64,000 bases of DNA from Bryum argenteum. Taxonomy: Eukaryota; Streptophyta; Bryopsida; Bryales; Bryaceae. Below, piece by piece: positions 22,311 through 35,511 of the stretch; position 1 is the stretch's first letter; each line of letters begins with the position of its first letter. The DNA is taken from the NCBI GenBank assembly GCA_037043015.1, contig CM073322.1, positions 1,809,601 to 1,873,600 of the forward strand. Direction: 5' to 3'. The notes beneath the pieces were generated by a model. That model was given only the letters and a program-made list of their open reading frames with translations, had not been told where the DNA came from and made no database searches. Made by a program: the position numbers and the translations under genes.

Positions 22311-25300
22311 TTAAATGGGTGTTGAACACTTGCCTAAACGTAATCGTAGATGTGCGTAGTCTAATTTTGCTTTTGCAAATGCTAGCAATCCCTGCTCTTG
22401 AAGGCCTGCCACAACACCATACTAAGATTCAGAGCGCTCCCAAACCCAACTTCTCATGGGCAACTTCAAAAAAGAAGCAAGAGAATAGAAACTGTGGAAA
22501 GAAAGCAGAGTATGAATTGAAGTGTATTTAGCTTGACTAGTAAAAAAGATGGAAACAGGTCTGTACTTGGTTCTCCAGGGTGTTGAAGTGCCAGGCCCGT
22601 GACAGCATTCTTAACATACGCCATGAGTCGAGTTTTACGAGTAGCGCCTAACCTGTTCGCCAAAGACCTTACCAGGCCACTGCCAACAATCGAACCTCAT
22701 CAAAAGTTGAACAAAAAGGAATGTAAAAGCCGAACTCATCTTTAGCGTTGGCTCAGTCTCCAGAAACTTGAAAATGTTGTATCACAAGATGTAAGAATTT
22801 AACCAAGAGATGGAATGGGCTTTACTCTGTCCGCAGCACAGTAAGAAATTCGCGATCTAAACCTTGTAACCATTCCGAAACATCCCCCATTGTAAAACGC
22901 CTCACTTCGTTCTTTAGCGCCTTCTGCTCCTCTGGGGTCATCATCTGACCAAATGAGGATTTGCTGCAAACGTAAGTGGTTTCATCTCAGTAAGCAACTT
23001 TGTCGAAGATTATGCTATTAAGAATATCTCAAGGCTCAACGGTTCACTAGAAAGTGACAAACTATAGAACTGAAATTCATAGAAAGAGAGAAACTTGTAC
23101 CTCGATATAGCCCGGCCAGTAAATATAACGGGAAGGAAATGAGCATATTGCCCTGCTCCTAAGTTTCTCCCTGTCTCTAGAATCTCGTCACCATCAAGAA
23201 GAATGAGAGCTCGCCATAAGCGGCAAAAATTTGTGCGAAATTTCTCGTCAAGGTCTCTATACAGCCCGTGATCTAATATAACTGCACAAGCAAACCGCAA
23301 AGATTGGCAAGGGATTCCATCATAAGCGTAAAAAATCCAAATTGTAGTTGAAGTAAATGACAACTTCAGACTCTCGTATATATTGTAGGCGATCAAGTAG
23401 CATGTTGGACCACCAACCTATATCAAAATTGTGCTTCCCTGAGCGAGAGGGATCCCGGTGAACCAAAAGATTCCCGGGGTGAGGATCGCCGTGCACGTAT
23501 CCGTGACAAAATATCATTTCCGCAAAAACATCCACCAACAAGGAAGCGACCTGATTACAATTACGATATTAGTAACAGTTGAGATATAAGATCAGCACAT
23601 CCTTTAACAAATCAAATATAGATTTACACACATTAGCTGCAAAACAAGAACAAAAGTACCTCCTTAGGATCAACTCCTGCTTCCTCTAGACTCTTGATAT
23701 CATCAACCTGCACAAAACAAATGCATGTTGAGCTAATGCTCAAGGATATATACATGCAAGACTGGTGATGATTTTTCTTCACTACATGTCCCAGTCCTGA
23801 AGCCTGTGACACTTGGGACCGTTCCTCATTAGATCACATTCTTGTAACATGGAGCACTACGAAATCTTAAAGCACTCAATATACATATTCAAGACCAGAA
23901 ATGTGAAACCTGGCCGACCTAGTGTTTCTTAGCTTTTGGCACATGAGCATCATAATCTTTAACCACATGGAAGCCGCCACAGAAGATTTGGTCTTTCTGC
24001 TCTGAAGCTCATCAAAGGTTCACAGTACTGTAGCACTCACCTTGCATCCTTCCATGAATTCCATGGTCAAAACCCTGCTTGTTGATACTTCCTGCAAAAA
24101 ACCAATCAAACTTTAGAAAAATGCCCTGACCAGACAATCATAGTTGTTAGGGAGTCTAGATTTACAGCGTACATTCACATGATAGTGATTCGAACTAAGC
24201 TTAGTAATACTGGTCTAAATAGAGGGCTACAGAATGGACATGGTACTTACCCGAAAAATTCGAGGGATACGAACACCCCGTCTATGACTAAAGCTTTTGG
24301 CAGTTCTATCTGCATTATCTGCTTCTTGAATAAAATCTGAACCAATAGTATGAAAAGGATCAATAATGACGTATAACACCCTCGGTCTCAGCTTGCTTAA
24401 ACCGCAGTGAGGAAAAATCTAAAGTGTTAAAAGGTGAGGATGATGAAACACAATAAAATGAAAATAGCGATGACTTACCAAGTTCTCTTACTAAACCCTT
24501 TTCGAATTCTGGTACTAGCCACTCAAATTGGTAATCCGGGAAAATCTGCGATCCGAAATATGATGTCAGCTTCTTCAAGTCAGCCTTTATTAAGCCTGAC
24601 CATAGTATTCACAAAGTTATGCGAGTCAAAAAGGTTCTACAGTAAGCATCAAATGAAGGAACTACCAAAAAAATACAATGAGATAAAAACAATACCCAAG
24701 CGAGAGCCTTTGAAAGGAACGCCATCGTAGCAATGTCCGTTGCAAACTGTCTCTGCAAACCTGGATATTGCACCTGGTACAACAGAGGATGTAAGCATTT
24801 GGAACTTGTTCTCTGAACCTAAAAGAGGACAATTTCGACAGCATAATAGACCCAAAGATGGACATCACGATAACCACAAATTGAGGCTATATGATATAAC
24901 CTCTTATGGAGCTGAAATATACCTTAATCGCAACTTCTTGACCATCTTTCAAACTACCTCGGTGCACCTGAGCAAGCGATGCAGCCGCAATTGGCTGTTC
25001 ATCAAATGTCTCGAACCTGGAACCATTCACAATCAATAGTCTTGAACCCTTCAATTTAGAGACTTAACTAAGGCACCAAACACGATTTTGCATATCTGAT
25101 GAGCAAGTAACACATTACAATATTCTACCTAGTTTATTATAGTACTCATCCCAGACAAGAAGTTGCCAAGGTCACAATATTACACTTACAGCTCTTCGGC
25201 ATCTTTGCCAAACTCCTCTAGCAAAACTACTTCCATGTCCTTGAATGGCCGATAACTAACCTGTCGCAAACAGCGATGCGTAAGAATTCCACACTCCAAA

Positions 25301-26470
25301 TTGTAGATAGTGTCAAATATACGTTGAAGTTAATCACAACCAACTGATCTGGAATTCATTTCTACAATAGAGGTAACAAAAGAAATCACCTCCGATAGTT
25401 CTTGTACACACTAGTATTCAGTTCAGATTTGTACACCAAATTATTCAAGAATGTCACAATAATCGCAAGAAGCCAGCCCACTAGAGTCTAGATATGATGA
25501 GTCGATCAAACATATTCAAAAGAAGATTGTTTACGACGGTGTAAGCAATAAGTTGATGGAGTTATAAACCCTAATCCCTAAAACCTCAAACAGCTATCTT
25601 CCTCGTACCTCGAACAGAAGATGCAACAAAAAATATTCACCTTATCTTGGAGAACAGAGAGTGTCGTAACAAACTGCTTCGGTACTTGTTGCATTGAAGC
25701 AATAAATTGGCCAGCTTTAATGTAGAAACCTCTGTTCGCTTCACAGAGTTTCAGTAGCCTCTTAGCGGCTCGATCATGCACCTACAATCCGAAAGACCAC
25801 CAATATCAATCGACGAACAAGCACGTCTTCCACACTCCTTCCAAAGCAATGAACTCAATGTAGTCCTCGGAACAGTAACGCAATTCGCCTCACTAGCATC
25901 TTACTACTCAACCATGTACTAAGTATCAAGCCAATAATCGAACACTTCACCTTATCACGAGCTTCGTAGTATGAATCTGTTTTCTCGTCAAGTCCGCGCA
26001 AGGACAGCTTATAATCTATACTGTTCGCTGCAAACTGCAGAAAAAGCAGCCCATCCTTAAGAAACAAACATATGTCTGCTTGATTGATACAAACTCTATT
26101 GCAAATAGGGCTGCAAAACCTCAGTAGTCTAAACATTGGTTACATTCGAGGAATCCTGAAATTAAGCGAGAAATTTCTCCGGTTGAGAAAGATCCATGAA
26201 TGGTTGCCTTTGCCATTGCGATCACAATCCTTAAGCCCTAAACCCTACGTCAAAATGGAACGCCTTCTCAAGTGAGCTACTCACTGCATAAACTGCGCGA
26301 GATGACCTCACGAATCCTTGAGCAGCGAAGGGAACTTCTGCTAAAGGACCAGCGTCAGTGAATCTTAAAACCACAGACGTGGATGGCACGATCCCGACAT
26401 ACGTTGACGTCGCCGCCACCGCAGATGCAGCAGCTACAACTCCTAGCAATCGCCTGGCCGCCATCGCCAT
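22311..26470 (-). CDS. ABC1K / ADCK1-like atypical protein kinase (UbiB family), 15 exons
   Basis: Atypical kinase of the ABC1/UbiB family, which supports prenyl-lipid (ubiquinone or plastoquinone) metabolism; this branch is expected in mitochondria or plastids. Fifteen exons join in phase to 534 residues: 26470-26285, 26034-25951, 25781-25641, 25260-25190, 25016-24923, 24773-24696, 24584-24479, 24336-24251, 24091-24041, 23707-23660, 23550-23418, 23281-23101, 22963-22826, 22679-22567 and 22405-22311. The Ala-rich leader (MAMAARRLLGVVAAASAVAA) suits targeting or a membrane helix. Diagnostic motifs: KxGQ (YIKAGQFIAS, near 112), the Ala-rich loop replacing the Gly loop (AAASLAQVHRG), the catalytic loop HGDPHPGN near 335, and DHG replacing DFG near 364. 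Length matches plant ADCK1-like proteins. The acceptor of exon 7 (AATAAAG) and the choice of last exon are the weakest points; using an acceptor at 22495 instead would give an eight-residue hydrophobic tail. Confidence 0.9.
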
Positions 26471-27158
26471 CGCTCTCTGCAGTAACGAATCAAAAGAATA
26501 ACCTCTCAGCTCAAATTGCAATCCACAAAAACAAGAAGATAAAAACCTCTTTCTTCAATCTCAATCTACACCCGGAATTTGAATCTTCGTCATAGCTGTT
26601 ATTCCCGGATTCGCCAACACAACCACGAGAATTTGAAAATAGCGTACTACGTCGCGAATGCAAAAGCTCAAACCCGAATTTAATCCCTAAACTCCAATAG
26701 TATTTGGATTTTTTTTTTTCTTTTTTTCACACAATTGAGCGTAAGCCGCACTTTGAATTTTCATTGAAGCTGTTATTTCTGAATCCGCTACACGAGCACG
26801 AGATAGCATATGAATTGGCTCTAACGAAAGCTGAAGTTAAGCCCTACATTTTGACTCTGACTCTAGCAAGGGGAGATTAGTTGATTTGCTCAAACATAGT
26901 TCTTACCTAGGTTAGTTGATCGATCGATCAACGCGAGGAGAGATTCATGGCAATGCTTGCTTCCAAGGGCGTGCCAATTTGAAAGGAAAAGTGCCGCAAG
27001 TCAGTTTGAATGTGTGCGAGTGTTCGGTAGTCGTGGCTGCATGTCCATAGAACGCGAAGGCAACACCCGCCGTGACGCGCAAGTCCTGGGGAGCGGCCGC
27101 GCGGCACCGAAAAGCAGTTGGAGGTTCCAACCATGCTGGAAACCGCACGCTATCAGAA
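26471..27158. other. Upstream region of the ABC1K gene, no gene seen
   Basis: Contains the ABC1K promoter and 5' UTR. GC rises sharply from about 26930 and includes a NotI-type GCGGCCGCGCGG run near 27097. No frame here shows a family signal. Confidence 0.4.
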
Positions 27159-27680
27159 AGCGACCTCTAGGGTAGGAGAAGAGAAACTACTATAGAGTGT
27201 TCGTTCCACCTATCCTCGGATGTATGCCCGGAGGGCATCACACCAATGGCAGGACTACTAATCCCTCTCGGGGTGAACAGATAGATAGAAACTCCGGTCC
27301 CTTTCGAAGGGGTCGGCGTGAATGAAGTGTCCGTTCGTAATGCTAATATCCCGATGGCCACCGGACAAGGAGGAAATTGGTACTTGGGGTGAACACTATG
27401 CTAGTTCTTACCTAGCCACTAGTGCCTCGGACATACTAGACATGGTATCCCCCCAAAGGGCTTTGAGGTACTCATAAAACAAGGTCCAAGAACCCCAACT
27501 ATAGTTGGGTGGACTATGGTGGTAAGGTAGCAGAATCTATATGCGGACAGCCCTCATAAGCGTGCATGTATGATTCTTGCTCCAATGAATATTTGATCTT
27601 TCTATAATTAACGTCAATATACCCCATGCGTATATGGAGTAGGGTGCCCGATTTTAGGATTATCTATATTTGTCCCACAT
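27159..27680. other. Structured GC-richer island, possibly organelle- or group II intron-derived
   Basis: This block differs in texture from the AT-rich DNA to its right. It contains a perfect 16-bp palindrome (CCCAACTATAGTTGGG, about 27496-27511) and a longer imperfect hairpin at about 27530-27577 with AGAATC and GATTCT at its base. Short hairpins such as GCCCGGAGGGC and GGTCCCTTTCGAAGGGG also occur. It starts GCGACCTCTAGGG, which recalls group II intron 5' ends (GUGYG), and has no long frame. An organellar insertion or group II-like RNA is a guess from structure only. Confidence 0.3.
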
Positions 27681-27689
27681 GATGTACAA

Positions 27690-28085
27690 TATCTCTACTA
27701 CAAGCTTGTACGGTTGAGATCTGAATAGGTTTCCATCTATGACAATTTTTTTGATGATGTGTTGTTTTTGTTACGAATGAGTCAAACCATTTAGTGGTTG
27801 AGATAAAGGTGAACAACCTTCACGTTGGAGGTTTTTATATATAATAAGATTTGTTGGTAAAATTTCCAATTTAGAGTGAAATAATGAAATTTTATAGTCT
27901 ATACTCAATAGTATTGCTACGCTATAATCTTGCAATCTAAGAAACTTCATTACTCAAATCTAGTGCATGTCACATATAATAAGTCACTCTACTATGAGAT
28001 TCTACAACTAAGATCTAAACAACTTATTTTCAGTTTCATTAAAAATTAATTTTTTGGGCTAAAAATAGGTTGAAATGTTTAGGAG
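27690..28085. mobile_element. Diverged second copy of the TTAA-bounded MITE
   Basis: Two stretches match the element at 34537-35507. GTACGGTTGAGATCTGAATAG at about 27710 is near-identical to its counterpart at about 35415. The right end GGCTAAAAATAGG...GTTTAGGAG followed by TTAA (28086-28089) corresponds to the TIR and TTAA there. The left end was not found. Confidence 0.5.
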
Positions 28086-28089
28086 TTAA

Positions 28090-29141
28090 TGTGGAACGGA
28101 AGTCGTCCAACACCTTTACAGTTGTAAGGATGAATGATTCTGTCATACTTGTGCAATTGGTACGCATCTTTCTGTTATGAGATTTTGGCTTTGTAATTTC
28201 AAAAACTTATGTCAAATTATCACTAGTTTTCTTCATGCCATTTACTACAAAGTGGTCAGCCTATTTTTCATATAAATGGGTTCATATACATGGACTTGCA
28301 CTAGATGAATCATTTCAAAATATAAAGAAATAACCTTTTATATACTCCAAATCAAAAAAGTGATTAAATAAATCACATATACAAATTTTGATTTACTTGA
28401 TCATTTTTTTAGATTTGGAATGTTTTTATATTGACCAAAAATGATAAAATAGAATATAGATGTGAATTGAAGAGTGTCTTGAAATTGTGTAGTGTGAATA
28501 ACTGAATATATCATGACATATATGAATCGAAATAAAGTTCCTTAATGAACAAGCATTTCAACTTTAGAAATATTAAGAATCACAAAATATCAAAAAAATA
28601 ATTGGAAAAATTCTATCTGCACTCCATACCAAAAATTCACTAAATGTACCTTATCATAAAGATACCTTAGAATTTATGTTGTAAAAACATTGATTAAATT
28701 CATCAATTTGGAGCATAGATTATTGAACTAAGACTAAATCATAGTCAACGTGAAGAAAAAATTTGCATACATGAATTCCTAATTAATTTTGATATCACTT
28801 ATCAATGTTTTCACTGAGTGGAATTTGTGTTCAATATTCATTACTTTCTTGACTATTTGTTGCAGAAAAATTTGTTGTATCATGTATAATCATCAACCAA
28901 AACAAGCAATAAACCTATACTCAAAAATGGAAAATGAGTACCAAATGGTTATTTGTTATTTCAAAACAATGATATCACATTTTATGATTACCCAAAAACA
29001 TTATTGTTCTACATGTGACCTTCGAACATGTAGAAAATATTTCAAGAGTATGAATTCCAAAGATTTTATAATTGAGATATAATACACAAAACACTAGATC
29101 CTAGATTTGTGTAAAAATTGCCATGAAAGAGTGATTTCAAA
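28090..29141. other. AT-rich region upstream of the orphan gene
   Basis: Should contain the promoter and 5' UTR of the large orphan gene. A 97-codon plus-strand frame at 28789-29082, with a Cys-rich end (CSTCDLRTC) and preceded by a TTGTTGCAG acceptor-like site, might be an upstream exon, but I see no clean donor into the next frame. Confidence 0.35.
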
Positions 29142-32100
29142 ATGACAAAGAAGAATTATGAGCAAAAACTAAAAGCAATCGATCTAACTTTTAATAAAAA
29201 TCTAACATTCAAAAAGATTAGGTTTACACATAAAACATCACACTCTCATTTTGATAAACCAGGAACCTTCTATGTTAAGCATATAAGATTTAAAAACGTT
29301 TCTACGGATCCTACGAGTGTAATATCACTAATAACACCAATAATCAACAACAATCTTTCAACTGGAAATGATTATCACCCTTTTCATTTGCAATCTGAAT
29401 ATGGAAATTTTAATCGCTTGATTCAAAATGAAAATGACTCGGAAACTTTATCTTCAGATAATGATTATTTGGATGAAGGGTATATAAACCAACAACTACC
29501 ATGGATAGAAGATTCTATAAATTATAATGAATATATAGTAAACAATGACATCAATGAAAATTGTATTGATGACAATCCAATCCAAGAAACATACTCTGAA
29601 GATAGTGCACAAGAGAGCGAATACACAAATGAGGAACAATCATCAGCTTACACTATTTCAAGTGAAGACAATTTTATAGAAAGCTACCCAAATCAACAAT
29701 TAGGCATAAGAAACAATTCCCCAAACTATAAAGAGATATCTTCAACAGAAGATCCTATCTACTATGAAAAACACTTGATAGAAGATTGTGCAAATCAAGA
29801 TCAATATTTAGCAGAGAATATTTTTGACCAAGAAGATTATTCATTAGAATCAACCAATGATAGTTTGAATCGAGAACAATATAGGATAGAAGGTGATCAT
29901 GAATATCTAGAACAAGAAAGTCTAGAAAATGAAAACTGTCCAAGTGAACCAATTCTTTTGATAGATAGTGAAGAAAAACATCCCACAAATAATACCATAG
30001 AACAAAGATACTATAGACCAAACCAATTTCAAGATACAAATAACTGTGTAATTGAGGAATTTAATGTTCAATATGAAAATGATAAAGATGAATATAATGA
30101 AAAAAAATATGATCATAATTTAGAAGATCCAAGTTTTTTGGAGTCTTATGTAGTAGGCACTCAATCCAAATTACCTATTCCTAAAAGTATTGGAAGACAA
30201 CGCAATAACAATCGTGAAGTGAAGTCAAGAATATATAATGCAAGTTCAGATGATAAACATTGTAAGACACACTTTGATGAAGCTACGAGAGAATTCGTCC
30301 AACCGCAAGATTTGTCTCGCAAATCATCTAAAAGGTCTAAAATTAAATCAAAAACCTCTACAAGACGTGCATCAAAGTCAAAGCTCACCAATGTTAAGAA
30401 TGCCCATAAAAGTTATGGGCAAAGTTGTACGAGTGATGATGGAAACATCATTCATAAAAAGAAGAAATCAAAGAAACCAAAACTCACTAATAAATTTAAA
30501 AATATCAAAAAGTCTGAGATACCAAATTATTGTGAAGAATCAAAAATTAAAAAATGTATTAAAGATAAAGATCCAACACCACCAAACTCAAGACATTATC
30601 TCAATCCAAAGGCTATTAAGCCACTCAAAGCATATGCTTACAAAACAAACCTTCACCATTCACAACCATGGAATACATTGTCATCAAATCGCATTGGTAA
30701 CATACTAATTGATGAGAATTTCAATTCAACATCTCAAAATAAAACACCATGTACTCAAGTTGCTAGAAGATATTCACGAAAGTTACAAAGTCAACCATCA
30801 AGTCCAAAGTATAAGTCTATCAAGTACAAGAAACAAGTTTCATCACCCAAGCATTGTCATGGAGATAGAAAACGCCCACCAAAATCAAAAAAATCAATAA
30901 CTTCAAAATTATATATTAAGCAATTATCAGATGTACAATGCAATAAACAAACTAATAACTTGCTTCCATCACCAAAACATTGTCATTCTGATAGAATTTC
31001 ACACGCTTTGCCAAAAAGAAAACGTAAACCAAAGCAAGTTGGGCATAATAATAAGAATCGTAATACTATATCTTCATCACCAAAGTCTTCTTGGAGATGT
31101 AGCAATCCAACTAATGTCGATGTAAAACCAAACACTTCACAACTTGAAAATGAAGTAAATAGTAATAATAATTTGGACAATGATTCAGAGAAATTTTCAC
31201 CATCCATTTCACCTCCTAATGAGCTTTCACAATCAATCAATAATTTAGTTGCTGAAAACGATAGAGTTGTTGTGAATAAAAAATATACAATAGGAAAAAG
31301 TTTTTCTTTTATGAAACAATTCAAACTACCCTTTTTATGCCAATCACCTTTAACTTCTATGGTCCCTTTCTCATCAACAAAGATCTTACCAACATTACAT
31401 GATCAACAAATATTTACTTTACCATGTTCTAAGCCTAAAGATACACAAATACAACCAATTAAAAGTCATGAACCCTCTGCAGTTACTTCTTTGCCTCAAC
31501 ATATACTCCAAAAACCTCTAAACTTCGGAAAAAGAATAACAAGAGAATTTAATATCAAATTTCATCGTGTTGGAAAAATAAAGTATAGAAGCTATATTAT
31601 TTTTTTTCTATTTTGTAATTTTCTTATACAAATATTTTGTGAACTTAAATTACTCTTGTTCAAAAGGGCTATACATCTTCCTCTTGTACAGGAACATTCA
31701 TATCATTGACTAGATATAAAATTAGGTGTACTACCAGATAAAGGTTTTTTATGACTTGTTGTTGAATGTTCTAACATACTATACAATCATGTTGTTTACT
31801 CTCTTGTTCATGAATGGTCTATTGACATAAAATTTTCATAGGATTATGAATAAAAAATTAGACACTGCATTAGTAAATCACAACTCACAAACGTTTTGTG
31901 GAGAAAGTTCTAAATATTTAACTTTCTTATGCAATAATCTAAAAAAATGTACGTCTAATGTACTCTTAAAAAAAGAAGATTTCATAAATCAAAATTTTCT
32001 ATCAACACCAATTCTAGAACCAATAGATGATAGTATGTCACAACCCTTACCAACCATAATGATAGAAAATGGTCAAAAATATGATGTAAAGAGGGAAAGA

Positions 32101-33639
32101 AGATTACCAAAGACTAAATTATATGACGTTAATTGTTGTAAAGAAAACTTTAAATCCAAACAAAAATTCTTAGATATTGGAATGAAGGATTCTTGTAATA
32201 TATTTAGAAAACAACCAATCAACATAAATTCAAGAGGAGAAAGTAACATCGATGAAAAAAAAATCACAAAATTAAATAAACCAATAAAAAATAACATGTT
32301 ACAGTTATTACCAATACCATCATTTGAACATTTTAATGTTAATGAAGATAACATGAATCAAAATATAACAAAAGATACACACAAAGTTAGTTGCTATGAG
32401 AAAATTGTCAATACTAAACAAAACTTCTCCGATGTCAATACAAATGCTTTTTTCAAAAAAACAACATGTATACCACATGGGAAAGGAGAAAAGGACAAAA
32501 ATTATAATGATTTATCAAAGTCAAATTCGAAACCAAGAGAAACCAACATGATACGGTTGTTGCCTACCTCGCCATTAGAAAAATGTAACATAAACGGAAA
32601 TAAGATGGAAGAATGCCTACCAAAATTTAAAAATAACTTTGATTGCTCTAAGGAAATTTTGAAATATAAACAGAAACTTAACCATGATGATGGATATACT
32701 TTTTGTAATAAACTAAGAAAGATATCATCTAATTCAAATGTAAAGGATGAAAATAATACTAAAAATAATTGTTTATCAAAACCAAATTCAATGTCCATAA
32801 ATAACGACCAGCTCCAACAACTACAAACATCATCATTAATAGATAATGCTACATATGTTGATACAACTAAACAAATCATACCAAAATTCAAGTACAATTG
32901 TAATTGGTGTAAGCATATTTTACATTCCAAAAAACATACTTATGAAGATAAAAACAACATGAAAAAACAAACATTTAAATTATGCGTAAATGGAAAGAGT
33001 GATACATATGAGTTTTGTTCATCAACACTTGATTCAAATCCAATTAAAGTTAGCATGTCACAATTATCTCCAACATCATCACTAGCAAATGATCATACTA
33101 ATGAAGATAACAAAACAAATAATAAACCCAAGGCTGCATATAGTTATGGTTGTTGCAAAAAAATTAGCATGTTACAATCATCTCCAACATCATATGTAGA
33201 AAACGGTCACACTAATGAACCAAAGATAAAAACTAATCAACCTACATTTATATATAGTTTTGGTTGTTGCAAAAAAGGATCTAATAATAAACAAGAGATT
33301 CATAGAGCTCCTAACGATGACTCTGCAATAAAATCATTTGACGACTCTACTCCATCAACCAAAAAACCACTTCCTTCAATAGTTGGAAGTGAAGGATCCC
33401 AATATAAAATTCCTCATAGATTTAATTGTATGGTTGAAGAAAAAGCAAGGAACTTGTCAATTGTGATAGATAATGATAGTAAATCAAGCAATGATGCTAA
33501 AGTTGTTGACAAAAATCCAAGTTTTATGGCATTGACTACAACATACTATTCCGAAATATCAGAGAAACTCAAAGAATCAATAAAGTATAATAAGAAACTT
33601 TTGTGTAGTAGAAGAATAACAGATTCAGTCAAGGAATGA
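29142..33639 (+). CDS. Large orphan protein, Asn/Lys/Ser-rich, with degenerate internal repeats
   Basis: Two very long open frames in AT-rich DNA, 29142-31582 and 31842-33639, join exactly in frame through a GTATAG...CATAG intron, giving about 1412 residues. Without splicing the first frame stops at 31709 after a hydrophobic tail. The N-terminal third is acidic (repeated short Asp/Glu/Tyr/Asn units such as NEYIVNNDINENCIDDNP). The middle is strongly basic with repeated SPKHCHGD/SPKHCHSD motifs and Lys-Ser-Lys runs, possibly nuclear or nucleic-acid-binding. The C-terminal exon carries five to six copies of a loose 45-60-residue unit: a Met-x-x-Leu-x-Pro-Thr-Ser start, Asn-rich spacer, then Pro-(Lys)-x-Tyr and Cys-Cys-Lys-Lys-like end (YSYGCCKK, YSFGCCKK, NCNWCKH). 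I recognise no family and no transposon domain. The length of open frame at this AT content argues for selection. Confidence 0.65.
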
Positions 33640-34536
33640 AATATTGACCACATGGTATGAAAAAATTGGTTAGCTTGTTCTTTTATTGAGATCTCAGCAA
33701 GTGTGAGGTTGGTAGAAACAAGGATAGTTAATGTGCACACATGTGTAGGCTTTCTTAGCCATGCCAAACTCACTCTTCATTTTTTTTAACCAAATGTTGT
33801 CTACTCTAGCTGCCGATTATCATTTGCTTCCTCTTGGAACCCAAGGCAACTTTAATACTTGTTGCTAGATGCCCGTACATGTCTCCCGCGATGATAAGTG
33901 GGGCAGACAAGTTGTTGGAGAGTTAGTGTCGGGCATTGTTCAGCTCATCTGGTCAACCTTGGCAATTTATCTCTCCGCTCTTTCAAGAAGCGCAAATACT
34001 TGGTTAACAACAGACATATCAGCCTTGTATTAGCCTTGTATGAGTCGGCTAAGTGTTGGTGAAGGAAGGATATTTCAAAGGTTGCACAAAGGGATCATAT
34101 TACAAATCCAACTCATGATTTAAATGATATGGACTTTTGAAGTATATTTGGAAACTAAATTCAAACAACTAGTAAGTATATCATATCAACAAACTTTCTT
34201 ATAAGGAACCAATAAAACTATATCATTTTATAAATGTCGCAACTATTTGGATGGATGCCTCAAAGCCAAATAGCTCAAACTACTTTGAGTACCATCTTCA
34301 ACACAATCCACAATGAATAATTTTTCATCCACAATGAGCCACCCAAGGTATTAGAATATTGAGTATTTCCCAAAAAGATGCATTCATTCCAAACCATGTA
34401 GATCTTGCCAAAGTAACTATCTATTTATTTTGCATATAATGTAATTGTTTTGATATGTGGATTTCTATAGATTTAGTTCATAGTAAAGTCATGGTCTTTC
34501 AATTCATACATTGCACCTTCTACACTTTCTTTTTAA
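33640..34536. other. Intergenic, no gene seen
   Basis: 3' flank of the orphan gene. No coding signal was recognised on either strand. Confidence 0.4.
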
Positions 34537-35507
34537 CCCCTAAACGTCCCTAGTGTCGAAAAACGACATTTTGGATGAAGGGCAGAAAATTTGAAGAGCC
34601 ATAACTTCTTCATCCAAACTCCGTTTTTGACGAAATCACTTGGGTTAGGTCACAAATCAAGTCTAGTTTATGTGGTAAAAATTTCAGACTCGTAAAATAA
34701 AGTATGAATAAATGGCATGGATTTTAGTGAAGGCAGCTTTCGTTTTTGGGTTTTCAAACATTTGGCATGTTTTACCATTGCATGCCAATTATGTGAAATC
34801 TAAAATAGTTTTTCATGATTTTTTTTTTCATAGGTTTGATATTTAGATGCATCCCAACAACTTTGTAGTTGGAAGTTTTTTGATCTAAATAACTTTGGTA
34901 TTGGCTTTGCAATGATGTTTCTACGATGAAAAAAGTGAAAAAATGGATGATTTTGAAGAGCTAGATCTCCTTCATCCACCGTTAGATTTTGACTTTATTT
35001 TTGGGATGGATTCCAATTATAGTCTATTTTTAGTGGTAGAAATCTTGACCCAATCGAGGATATATTGAAGAAAAGGCATGAATTTGAGTGCGAGGGGTCT
35101 AGTTTTGGACTATTTTTCCTTTGTAAAATTTTTGGCAGTTTTCACGACTACAAGGCTACTATTTGAGCCAAGATTTTTTTTTGATGAATTTTTTTGGTAC
35201 AAGAGTGTCTTTGAGATGAAGATGAACAACTTTTTAGTTGCTGATTTTTTGATTGCAAATTTCATGTTGGTAGTATTTTCACTTCAAAGTGGAAATGATG
35301 ATATTTTGTATCCTGTTTTGCGCACTAATATGTTATGATCTCACAATCTATGAGGTCCCATGAGTCAAGTTTTGGTCCACATGATCTATTACAAGTCTAT
35401 TACAAGTTTGTACGGTTGAGATCTGAATAGCTTATCTTTATTTTCATCTATATCACTTTTAAAAAAAATGAGTTTTTGGCTAAAAATACCCCAAGGACGT
35501 TTAGGGG
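34537..35507. mobile_element. 971-bp MITE with 13-bp TIRs and TTAA target duplication (piggyBac-like ends)
   Basis: Perfect terminal inverted repeats, CCCCTAAACGTCC at 34537-34549 and GGACGTTTAGGGG at 35495-35507, are flanked on both sides by TTAA (34533-34536 and 35508-35511). TTAA duplication with C-rich ends is the hallmark of the piggyBac superfamily. There is no transposase frame; the 86-codon frame at 35078-35338 is hydrophobic low-complexity text. Related pieces lie at about 27690-28085 and 45780-45939, and a piggyBac transposase relic lies at 17886-19373, which could have been its source of transposase. The superfamily assignment rests on the ends. Confidence 0.8.
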
Positions 35508-35511
35508 TTAA

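Noticed and set aside
22015-22314. Plus-strand 99-codon frame
   Set aside because: No family signal. It lies antisense to the last ABC1K exon and 3' UTR.
35078-35338. 86-codon frame inside the 971-bp MITE
   Set aside because: Phe/Leu/Val-rich text from T-rich DNA; no transposase motif.
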